Below are positions 57,452 through 64,000 of a DNA stretch of 64,000 nt, piece after piece. Made by a program: the position numbers and the translations under genes. Within the stretch, counting starts at the first letter, position 1. Every line of letters begins with the position of its first letter. The stretch is taken from NCBI RefSeq assembly GCF_033343995.1, contig NZ_CP137573.1:6853001-6917000 (forward strand). Direction: 5' to 3'. The notes below the pieces were generated by a model. The model saw only the letters and a program-made list of their open reading frames with translations, was not told the DNA's origin and did no database searches. The DNA comes from Streptomyces sp. HUAS YS2 (GTDB lineage Bacteria > Actinomycetota > Actinomycetes > Streptomycetales > Streptomycetaceae).

Positions 57452-58783
57452 ATGAGGTCCGGCGCGAGGCTCGCGCTCGCCGTCATCACCCTCGCCGCCC
57501 TTGTCACCGCCTGCGGTGTTCCGCAGGACAGTGGTGCGCCGACGCGTACCGCCGCGGACTGCGGGCCCTACGCCAGGTACGGAGAGCACCCCGGCACCGA
57601 GGTCACCGTCTACGCGGAGAACCGGGACCGGGAGGCCGACCTGTTCGAGGAGACGTGGGCGGACTTCGCCGACTGCACGGGAATTGACGTCCGGTACGAG
57701 GGGGACGGGGAGTTCGAGGCCCAGATCCAGCTCCGGGTCGACGGCGGGAGCGCGCCCGACGTGGCGTTCTTCCCCCAGCCCGGGCTCCTGGAACGCTTCG
57801 CGCGGGCGGGGAAGCTCAAGCCCGCGAGCGCCGGGGTCGTGGCCCTCGCCGAGCAGGGCTGGTCGGACGACTGGAACAGCTACGCGACCGTGGACGGCAC
57901 GCTCTACGGCACGCCGCTGGTCGCCAACGTGAAGTCGTTCGTCTGGTACTCCCCGAAGTTCTTCCGGGACAGGGGACTGGAAGTTCCGCGCACCTGGTCC
58001 GAGCTGATGGCCGTGACGGAGAAGGTCGCGGCGTCGGGCGTCAAGCCGTGGTGCGCGGGCATCGAGTCCGCGCAGGCCACCGGCTGGCCCGTCACGGACT
58101 GGATCGAGGACGTCCTGCTGCGCCAGCAGGGCACGGGCGTCTACGACCGGTGGGTCGCCCACGAGATCCCGTTCAACGACCCGCGCGTGATCAAGGCCAT
58201 GGACACCGTGGGGTCCGTCCTCAAGAACGACCGGTACGCCAACGGCGGTTTCGGCCCCGCCCGGTCGATGGCGTCGATCTCCTTCCAGGAGGCCGGTACG
58301 CCGATCCTCACGGGCGACTGTGCGATGCACCGCCAGGCCTCGTTCTACGCCGATCTGTGGCCGAAGGGCACCGAGATCGGACCGGACAAGGACGTCTTCG
58401 CCTTCCTGCTGCCGGGGGCCGACCCGGCAACCCGCCCCGTACTGGGCGGTGGAGTGTTCACCGCGGCGTTCGCCGACCGTCCCGAGGTGCGGGCGTTCCA
58501 GGAGTATCTGGCCTCCGCGGACTTCGCCACCGCGCGTATGAAGAAGGGCTCGTTCGTCTCGGCGAACAAGGGGGTGGATCCGGAGGACGCCGCCACCCCG
58601 GTCGACCGGCTCTCGATCCGGTTGCTCCAGGACCCGAACACGGAGTTGAGGTTCGACGGTTCCGACCTGATGCCGGCGTCGGTCGGCGCCGGGACGTTCT
58701 GGAAGGGAGCCGTCGACTGGATCGGCGGCGCGAGCACCCGGCAGGTCGCCGACTCCGTCGAACGGTCCTGGCCGAGCCGCTGA
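57452..58783 (+). CDS. Extracellular solute-binding lipoprotein of a carbohydrate ABC importer
   Basis: 443-residue family 1 solute-binding protein. Lipobox ALVTACG ends the signal peptide (~27). The fold is recognised from GDGEFEAQIQLRVDGGSAPDVAFFPQPG, YGTPLVANVKSFVWYSPKFF and TGDCAMHRQASF, as in alpha-glucoside or multi-sugar binding proteins. ATG 57452 has GGAGGAG 9 bases upstream. The first of four genes joined by 1-4 bp overlaps. The sugar is not identifiable from sequence. Confidence 0.9.
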   Translation: MRSGARLALAVITLAALVTACGVPQDSGAPTRTAADCGPYARYGEHPGTEVTVYAENRDREADLFEETWADFADCTGIDVRYEGDGEFEAQIQLRVDGGSAPDVAFFPQPGLLERFARAGKLKPASAGVVALAEQGWSDDWNSYATVDGTLYGTPLVANVKSFVWYSPKFFRDRGLEVPRTWSELMAVTEKVAASGVKPWCAGIESAQATGWPVTDWIEDVLLRQQGTGVYDRWVAHEIPFNDPRVIKAMDTVGSVLKNDRYANGGFGPARSMASISFQEAGTPILTGDCAMHRQASFYADLWPKGTEIGPDKDVFAFLLPGADPATRPVLGGGVFTAAFADRPEVRAFQEYLASADFATARMKKGSFVSANKGVDPEDAATPVDRLSIRLLQDPNTELRFDGSDLMPASVGAGTFWKGAVDWIGGASTRQVADSVERSWPSR

Positions 58784-59748
58784 TGTCGTTCGACGTCGTC
58801 GCCCAGCAGCCCAAGCTGCTGTACCTGCTCCAGGGCGTCGCCGCCTTCGCGGCGGTGGTCTCCCTGATCCTGCTGGCGCTGCACCGGGGACCGGTACGGA
58901 GGAGGGCCGCGGCCCTCCTCCTGCTCGCCCCCGCGCTGCTGCTGCTCACGGCCGGTCTCGTCCTGCCCGGTCTGCGCACCGTGATGCTGTCGTTCACCGG
59001 CGGCGGGGGAGACGCGTGGGCCGGCTTCGCCAACTACGTGTGGGTGGTCACCGACCCCCGGGCGCTCGTCGCCCTGCGCAACACCCTGGTGTGGGTGGTG
59101 CTCGTGCCGCTGACGGCGACCTCGGTCGGTCTGCTCTACGCGGCGGCCGTCGCACGGTCGCGGTTCAGAACCTTGGCGCTGTCCCTCGTCCTGGCGCCGA
59201 TGGCGATCTCGTTCGTCGGCGCGGGTGTCGTCTGGAAGTTCGTCTACGCCTTTCGTCCCGCAGAGGCCGGGCAGATCGGGCTGTTGAACCAGCTGGTCGT
59301 CACGTTCGGCGGCGAGCCGCGGCAATGGCTCGTGGACTCCCCCTGGAACGTCCTGTTCCTCGTCGTGGCGATGGTGTGGGCCCAGGCGGGCTTCGCGGCC
59401 GTCCTCTTGGCCGGCGCGATCAGAGCCGTTCCCGGTGAGCTGACCGAGGCGGCCCGACTCGACGGCGCGTCCCCCCGGCAGATCTTCCGGCGGATCATCC
59501 TGCCGTCGATCAGGCCCACGCTGCTCGTCGTGCTCCTCGCCCAGGCGATCGGCACCTTCAAGGCCTTCGACATCGTCAAGACCATGACCGGCGGACAGTT
59601 CGACACGGGCGTCATCGCCCACGAGATGTACGACCAGGCATTCCGCTACGGTGAGACGGGCCGCGGCGCGGCGCTCGCCGTGCTCCTCTTCGTCCTCGTC
59701 ACTCCCTTCGTCGCCCACCAGGTCCGGGCGCAGCGGAGAGCGGGGTGA
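58783..59748 (+). CDS. Carbohydrate ABC transporter permease (MalF-like)
   Basis: 321-residue membrane permease with about seven helices. The EAA loop is EAARLDGASPRQIFRRIILPSI. The long N-terminal hydrophobic region before the MalF-like core is usual for the first permease of sugar importers. ATG 58783 overlaps the binding-protein stop (TGATG). No ATPase is encoded in the operon; actinobacteria normally share the MsiK ATPase. Confidence 0.9.
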   Translation: MSFDVVAQQPKLLYLLQGVAAFAAVVSLILLALHRGPVRRRAAALLLLAPALLLLTAGLVLPGLRTVMLSFTGGGGDAWAGFANYVWVVTDPRALVALRNTLVWVVLVPLTATSVGLLYAAAVARSRFRTLALSLVLAPMAISFVGAGVVWKFVYAFRPAEAGQIGLLNQLVVTFGGEPRQWLVDSPWNVLFLVVAMVWAQAGFAAVLLAGAIRAVPGELTEAARLDGASPRQIFRRIILPSIRPTLLVVLLAQAIGTFKAFDIVKTMTGGQFDTGVIAHEMYDQAFRYGETGRGAALAVLLFVLVTPFVAHQVRAQRRAG

Positions 59749-60632
59749 ACGGCGTCCGGGAGCGTCTGTCCTCCCGCGCCTTCACGTCGGTCGCCGTGGT
59801 GATCGCGGTCCTCTGGACGACACCGACCCTCGGTCTCCTGCTCTCCTCGTTCCGTCCCGAGGAGGAGATCAAGACGACGGGCTGGTGGACCGTGTTCGGC
59901 ACGCCGCACCTCACGCTCGAGAACTACGGCGAGGTGCTGTCCGGCGGCACGAACGGGGCGGGGCGGCTCGCGGAGTCCTTCGTCAACTCCGTCGTCATCA
60001 CCCTCCCCTCGGTGCTGTTCCCTCTCGTCCTGGCCTTCTTCGCGGCGTACGCGCTGGCGTGGATCGACTTCAGGGGGCGGGACGCGCTCGTCGTCGGCAT
60101 CTTCGCGCTCCAGATCGTGCCGCTCCAGATGGCGCTCGTCCCGCTCCTGAAGCTCTTCTCGCAGGGCTGGCTGTTCCTGCCCGCGTGGCACCTCACCGGT
60201 CCCGCGCGGTTCGGCCAGGTCTGGTTCGCCCACACGGTCTTCGCGCTGCCGTTCGCGGTGTTCCTCCTGCACAACTTCCTGGCGGGCCTGCCCCGGGAGC
60301 TGATCGAGGCCGCCCGCGTCGACGGAGCGTCGCACGGGACGCTGCTGCTGCGGATCGCGCTGCCCCTGGCCCGCCCGGCCCTGGTCACCTTGGCCGTCAT
60401 CCAGTTCATCTGGGTGTGGAACGACCTTCTCGTGGCACTGACGCTGTCGGGCGGAACGGCCGAGACCGCGCCGATGACGGTCAGACTGGCGAGCCTGGCC
60501 GGGACGTACGGCAACGAGTGGCAGCGGCTCACGGCGGGAGCCTTCGTGGCCGCGCTCGTCCCGCTGCTCGTCTTCTTCGCTCTCCGGCGGCACTTCGCCC
60601 GGGGACTGCTCGCAGGATCGGTCAAGGGATGA
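59745..60632 (+). CDS. Carbohydrate ABC transporter permease (MalG-like)
   Basis: 295-residue membrane permease with six helices. Typical MalG strings are LGLLLSSFRPEEEI near the start, EAARVDGASHGTLLLRIALP in the EAA loop and VIQFIWVWNDLLVALTL. GTG 59745 overlaps the preceding gene by 4 bp (GTGA), and its stop overlaps the LAL regulator start by 4 bp. Confidence 0.9.
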   Translation: MNGVRERLSSRAFTSVAVVIAVLWTTPTLGLLLSSFRPEEEIKTTGWWTVFGTPHLTLENYGEVLSGGTNGAGRLAESFVNSVVITLPSVLFPLVLAFFAAYALAWIDFRGRDALVVGIFALQIVPLQMALVPLLKLFSQGWLFLPAWHLTGPARFGQVWFAHTVFALPFAVFLLHNFLAGLPRELIEAARVDGASHGTLLLRIALPLARPALVTLAVIQFIWVWNDLLVALTLSGGTAETAPMTVRLASLAGTYGNEWQRLTAGAFVAALVPLLVFFALRRHFARGLLAGSVKG

Positions 60633-63385
60633 GCCCCGACAGGTCCGCCGGGCAAGGCGCGGCGACGGGGCTGAGCCGGCCCGGGCTGCGGGGCCGCGAA
60701 GCCGAGCTGGAGCGCCTGCGCGCCCTGGTCGAAGCGGTGCGCGACGGCGAGGGAGGAGCGATCGCGCTGCTCCTGGGCGAGCCCGGCATCGGGAAGACCG
60801 TACTGCTGCGGGAGACCGTCGCGATCGCACGGGCCCAGGGATTCGTCGTCAGCCACGGACGCGCCGAGGAACTCCACGAGCTGGCCCCGCTCGCCTCCCT
60901 GGCCTCGGGCCTCCTGCACGGTGACCCGCCGCTGCTGTCCGGCACGGATCTCGCGGACCTCGCCGGCCACCACGACCAGCGCATCTGGCTCGTCGAACGA
61001 CTGGCCCAGTTGATCGAGGAGCGCTCGGCGGGCACGCCCGTACTGATCGCGGTCGACGACGTCCAATGGGCCGACCCGCTGAGCCGGTTCGCGCTGAGCG
61101 TCCTGCCGGCACGGCTGCTCAGCTCCCCGGTCCTCTGGCTGCTCACGGGCAGGGACGACCCGGAACTGTACGGGCAGGGATCGCTGACGACGACCCTCCC
61201 CCTGCGGCCGCTGCCCGACGCGGCCCTGACCGAGCTGGCGCACGACGTCCTCGGCGGGGTCGTGCCGGAGCACGTCGCGGAGCTCCTCGACGGGGCCGGC
61301 GGCAACCCCTTCCTCGCGTCCGAGATGCTCTCGGGCATCGCGGCGTCCGGCGCGGACGGGTCGGAACCGCCGGAGCGGCTGGTCCTCGGCGTACGCGACC
61401 GGCTGGGCACCCTCCGGCCGGACACCCTCCACTTCCTGCGGATCGGCTCGGTCCTCGGCCGCGCGTTCACGCTCGCCGACGCCGCCGCCCTGTGCGGCCG
61501 GCCGGCCTCCGGACTCAGCGCCGAGGTGGACGAGGCGATCGCCGCGGCCCTCCTCCACGACGACGGCGAACGCCTCCTGTTCCGCCACGACCTGCTCCGC
61601 CAGGCGGTGTACGCCGACCTCGCCCCCTCCGTGCGCCGGGCGCTGCACCGGGAGGCCGCGAGCCGGCTCGTCGCGGCGGGCCGGAGCTCCGCCGACGCGG
61701 TCCCGCATCTGCTGAAGAGCGCCGACCCCGGCGACCAGGAGGCGATCAGGCTGCTCGACGAGGCCGCCACGGACGTGATCGCCGTGATGCCCGACCTCGC
61801 CGCCGACCTGGCCGTACGCGCCCTGGAACTCGTACCGTCCCGTGCGCCCATGGTGTTCGACGTGGGAGAACGGGCCATCGTCGCGCTGACCCGCGCGGGC
61901 CGGTACACCCAGGCACGCGACACCGGTGACACGCTGCTCGCCCGGCAGCCACCCCTGGACGTCTTCGCCCGTCTGCAGTCCGTACTCGGCGACACGCTGT
62001 GGCACCTCGACGACGTCCACGAGCTGACCCGCCGCACGACGGCGGCGCTGGCAGCCGTCACCGACCCGGTGATCCGCGCCCGGCTGACCGCCCGGCAGGC
62101 CCTGGCCCGGTCCCGCGGACGTGACCTCGCGGCCGCGCGCGAAACCGGCGAACGGGCACTCGCCGAGGCGGAGCGGGCGGGGGACCGGGAGGCGCGCGTC
62201 CTCGCGCTGTGGGGCCTCGGCGAGATCGCCCTCAACGCGGGTGACTGCGCTGCCGCGGTCGAACACCACACGGCGCTGAGCGTGTTCGACGCGGCGTTCC
62301 TCCCGGAGGAGGCCGTCGCCCGGATCCACAGCGACGACTTCGACACCGTAAGGCGACTGCTCCGGACGGCGGGCGACGATCCCCGGCGCCCCGCCATGCT
62401 GATCTGGGCCCAGGGAACGCTGCACATGGGTCTCGGCCGGCTCGACGACGCGGACGCCGACTTCGTCACCGCCGAGCGTCTCGAAGCGGACCTCCACGTC
62501 CCCGGCAACCTGGTCAACATCCGCGTCAACCGAGGCCTCCTGGCGATGCTGCGCGGCGACCGCGAAGCCGCGAGGCAACACCTGGACGTCGTGAGGGCGA
62601 CCGTGGCCGACCGGCCGAACACCGGCAACCACGCCGCACACCAGTACTTCGGGGCCGTCGTCGCCGATGCCGACGGCGACCACGCGACAGCGGCCGAACT
62701 GATCCGATCCGCGCAGCGGGACCACCCCTTCCTCCGGTGGCGGCTGCTGCGCCCCCATGTCGTCCAGGCCGTGGGGATCGCCCTGCGAGCCGGGGACCGG
62801 AACCTGGCCGAGGACCTCGCGGCCCAGGCTGCCGAGCACGCCGTCCGCAACCCCTCCGTGCCCACCGCGCAGGGGACGGCCGCCCACACGGCGGGTCTGG
62901 TGAACGCCGACCACGCAATCCTGGAGCGGTCGGTCCGCATCCTCCTCACCGGCCCCCGGCCGCTGCCCCTCGCCGCCGCGTCCGCCGACCTCGGGCGCGC
63001 TCTCCGCGCGGCCGGCGACCCCTCCGCGACAGCCGCCCTGACCAAGGCTCACGACATCTACGCCCGGGCCGGGGCCGACGCCGAGGCCGACCGGGTCCGG
63101 AACGATCTGGAGCGCGCCACAAGGCGCTCCGGCCGACGGTCCGGAGGCCCCCGATCGCGCCCGCACCAGGGCTGGGACGCGCTCACGGCGTCGGAACGCA
63201 AGGTGGCCCGGCTGATCGCCGCAGGCCACACCAACCGGTCGGCCGCCGAGACGCTCTTCGTCTCCCCGCACACGGTCAGCACCCACCTGGCGTCCATCTT
63301 CCGCAAGCTCTCGGTGCGTTCGAGGGTCCACATGGTGCGGATCGTCCTCGCCGAGGGTGACGCCGGGACGGCCACCGACGACTGA
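60629..63385 (+). CDS. LAL-type LuxR-family transcriptional regulator with AAA ATPase domain
   Basis: 918-residue large ATP-binding regulator of the LuxR family. The N-terminal AAA_16-like ATPase has Walker A LLLGEPGIGKT (~51-61) and Walker B VLIAVDDVQWAD (~138). A long TPR-like helical middle follows (~380-820). The C-terminal HTH is LTASERKVARLIAAGHTNRS then VSPHTVSTHLASIFRKL. LAL regulators activate catabolic or antibiotic operons on binding an inducer. The frame extends far upstream, but ATG 60629 overlaps the permease stop (ATGA) and starts the conserved domain. It probably responds to the sugar taken up by the same operon (inference). Confidence 0.92.
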   Translation: MSPDRSAGQGAATGLSRPGLRGREAELERLRALVEAVRDGEGGAIALLLGEPGIGKTVLLRETVAIARAQGFVVSHGRAEELHELAPLASLASGLLHGDPPLLSGTDLADLAGHHDQRIWLVERLAQLIEERSAGTPVLIAVDDVQWADPLSRFALSVLPARLLSSPVLWLLTGRDDPELYGQGSLTTTLPLRPLPDAALTELAHDVLGGVVPEHVAELLDGAGGNPFLASEMLSGIAASGADGSEPPERLVLGVRDRLGTLRPDTLHFLRIGSVLGRAFTLADAAALCGRPASGLSAEVDEAIAAALLHDDGERLLFRHDLLRQAVYADLAPSVRRALHREAASRLVAAGRSSADAVPHLLKSADPGDQEAIRLLDEAATDVIAVMPDLAADLAVRALELVPSRAPMVFDVGERAIVALTRAGRYTQARDTGDTLLARQPPLDVFARLQSVLGDTLWHLDDVHELTRRTTAALAAVTDPVIRARLTARQALARSRGRDLAAARETGERALAEAERAGDREARVLALWGLGEIALNAGDCAAAVEHHTALSVFDAAFLPEEAVARIHSDDFDTVRRLLRTAGDDPRRPAMLIWAQGTLHMGLGRLDDADADFVTAERLEADLHVPGNLVNIRVNRGLLAMLRGDREAARQHLDVVRATVADRPNTGNHAAHQYFGAVVADADGDHATAAELIRSAQRDHPFLRWRLLRPHVVQAVGIALRAGDRNLAEDLAAQAAEHAVRNPSVPTAQGTAAHTAGLVNADHAILERSVRILLTGPRPLPLAAASADLGRALRAAGDPSATAALTKAHDIYARAGADAEADRVRNDLERATRRSGRRSGGPRSRPHQGWDALTASERKVARLIAAGHTNRSAAETLFVSPHTVSTHLASIFRKLSVRSRVHMVRIVLAEGDAGTATDD

Positions 63386-63518
63386 GCGGGCTCTGCGCCC
63401 CTGTGCAAGGTGCGGTGCGCCGTGCGGCAACAGGAGGTGCGGGACCGGTCCTAGCGTGACGGGCGTACCGCGCCGCTCCGACGCGCGGACCAGCCACTCC
63501 GAATCGAGGACTCAACCC

Positions 63519-64000
63519 ATGCCGTACATCACCGTGGGCCAGGAGAACACCAACCCCGTCGAGCTCTATTTCGAGGACCAGGGCAGCGGGCAGCCGGTCG
63601 TCCTCATCCACGGCTTCCCGCTCGACGGCCACTCCTGGGAGCGCCAGACCGCCGCGCTGCTCGACGCCGGCCACCGCGTGATCACGTACGACCGCCGCGG
63701 GTTCGGTCGGTCCTCGCAGCCGACCAGCGGCTACGACTACGACACCTTCGCCGCCGACCTCAACACGGTGATGGAGACCCTCGACCTGAAGGACGCCGTC
63801 CTCGTCGGCTTCTCCATGGGCACCGGCGAGGTCGCCCGCTACGTGTCCACGTACGGCTCCGCCCGCGTCGCCAAGGTCGCCTTCCTGGCCTCCCTCGAGC
63901 CCTGCCTGCTCAAGACCGACGACAACCCGGACGGCGTCGCTCCGAAGGAGTTCTTCGACGGAGTCGTCGACGCCGTCAAGGCCGACCGCTACGCCTACTA
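63519..64000 (+). CDS. Non-haem chloroperoxidase-like alpha/beta hydrolase (partial, C-terminus outside window)
   Basis: 160 residues are visible of an enzyme usually ~275 long. Oxyanion region VLIHGFPLDGHSW, GYDTFAADL-like loop (YDYDTFAADLNTV) and nucleophile elbow GFSMGTGEVARY match cofactor-free bromo-/chloroperoxidases and related esterases. ATG 63519 has CGAGGA 8 bases upstream. A -10-like CCTAGCGT lies ~70 bases before the start, similar in sequence to that of the isochorismatase-like gene. The catalytic Asp and His lie beyond the window. Confidence 0.88.
   Translation, partial: MPYITVGQENTNPVELYFEDQGSGQPVVLIHGFPLDGHSWERQTAALLDAGHRVITYDRRGFGRSSQPTSGYDYDTFAADLNTVMETLDLKDAVLVGFSMGTGEVARYVSTYGSARVAKVAFLASLEPCLLKTDDNPDGVAPKEFFDGVVDAVKADRYAY

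Noticed and set aside
59651..60628. N-terminal extension of the LAL regulator frame to 1244 codons
   Set aside because: It overlaps the MalG-like permease gene and is Arg/Pro-rich; the ATGA-coupled ATG at 60629 starts the conserved ATPase domain.
59924..63430. 1168-codon minus-strand ORF opposite the sugar permease and LAL regulator genes
   Set aside because: Antisense shadow with no recognisable domain and low-complexity composition; the plus-strand genes have complete family motifs and coupled starts.
1..64000. tRNA, rRNA or CRISPR array
   Set aside because: No cloverleaf-like sequence, rRNA similarity or regularly spaced repeat series was seen by eye on either strand.

Overview
The window is a 64 kb piece of a very GC-rich actinobacterial chromosome, almost certainly Streptomyces or a close relative. 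The grounds are strong third-position GC bias, GTG starts, 4-bp ATGA/GTGA overlaps, apparently leaderless genes, a MurT-GatD pair, an actinobacterial-type phosphofructokinase (Gly104 with Lys124), a sugar ABC importer without its own ATPase, and a tiny Cys-ending leader peptide in front of sulfonate genes. No integrase, transposase, tRNA, rRNA or CRISPR array was seen.

Layout. 1-6.9 kb: housekeeping block (PlsC-type acyltransferase, DUF3048 lipoprotein, CtaG-like membrane protein, pfkA, gatD-murT for lipid II amidation, peptide deformylase). 6.9-17.6 kb: TetR regulator divergent from an acyl-CoA dehydrogenase with a likely operator between them, a cytochrome P450, a PrmC-related methyltransferase, glutathione peroxidase, a small zinc-ribbon-like protein, acyl-CoA thioesterase II, a DExH helicase, a membrane hydrolase and a TPR protein. 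17.7-29 kb: an asymmetric heterodimeric ABC exporter, a secreted PNGase A-like protein, a giant FAD/Fe-S D-lactate-dehydrogenase-like protein, a MarR regulator divergent from a second ABC exporter whose H-loop His is Tyr, then a 19-residue hydrophobic peptide with its own ribosome binding site and terminator. 29-35.7 kb: a short MltG-like transglycosylase, a flavin monooxygenase, and the ssuCBAD sulfonate operon headed by a 27-residue leader peptide and RNA segments that can fold in mutually exclusive ways (probable attenuation).

35.7-44.5 kb is the accessory and most interesting part. A decayed TPR gene is followed by a tightly coupled four-gene operon. Its first and third genes look like the N- and C-terminal halves of a LodA/GoxA-type cysteine tryptophylquinone (CTQ) oxidase. 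A QhpD-like radical SAM/SPASM gene lies exactly between the halves, the C-terminal half is fused to a ferritin-like (VioB-type) domain, and a FAD monooxygenase of the LodB/QhpG sort ends the operon. On the opposite strand, across a frameshifted LVIVD-repeat pseudogene, lies a compact RiPP-like pair: an 87-residue precursor with a Cys/Ser/Asp-rich tail and a graspetide-type ATP-grasp ligase. Together they suggest a radical-SAM/CTQ protein-maturation system next to a peptide-modification system.

44.5-64 kb: a secreted transglycosylase behind a possible c-di-AMP riboswitch, a truncated GntR regulator, a GAF-PP2C-HATPase anti-sigma/phosphatase protein, a Tat-exported phospholipase C, an APH-family kinase, then a same-strand run of metabolic and stress genes (isochorismatase-like hydrolase, DoxX, Dps, esterase, YtcJ amidohydrolase, AceTr-like membrane protein, GNAT) and a sugar-type ABC importer translationally coupled to a large LAL/LuxR regulator. 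The window ends inside a chloroperoxidase-like alpha/beta hydrolase.
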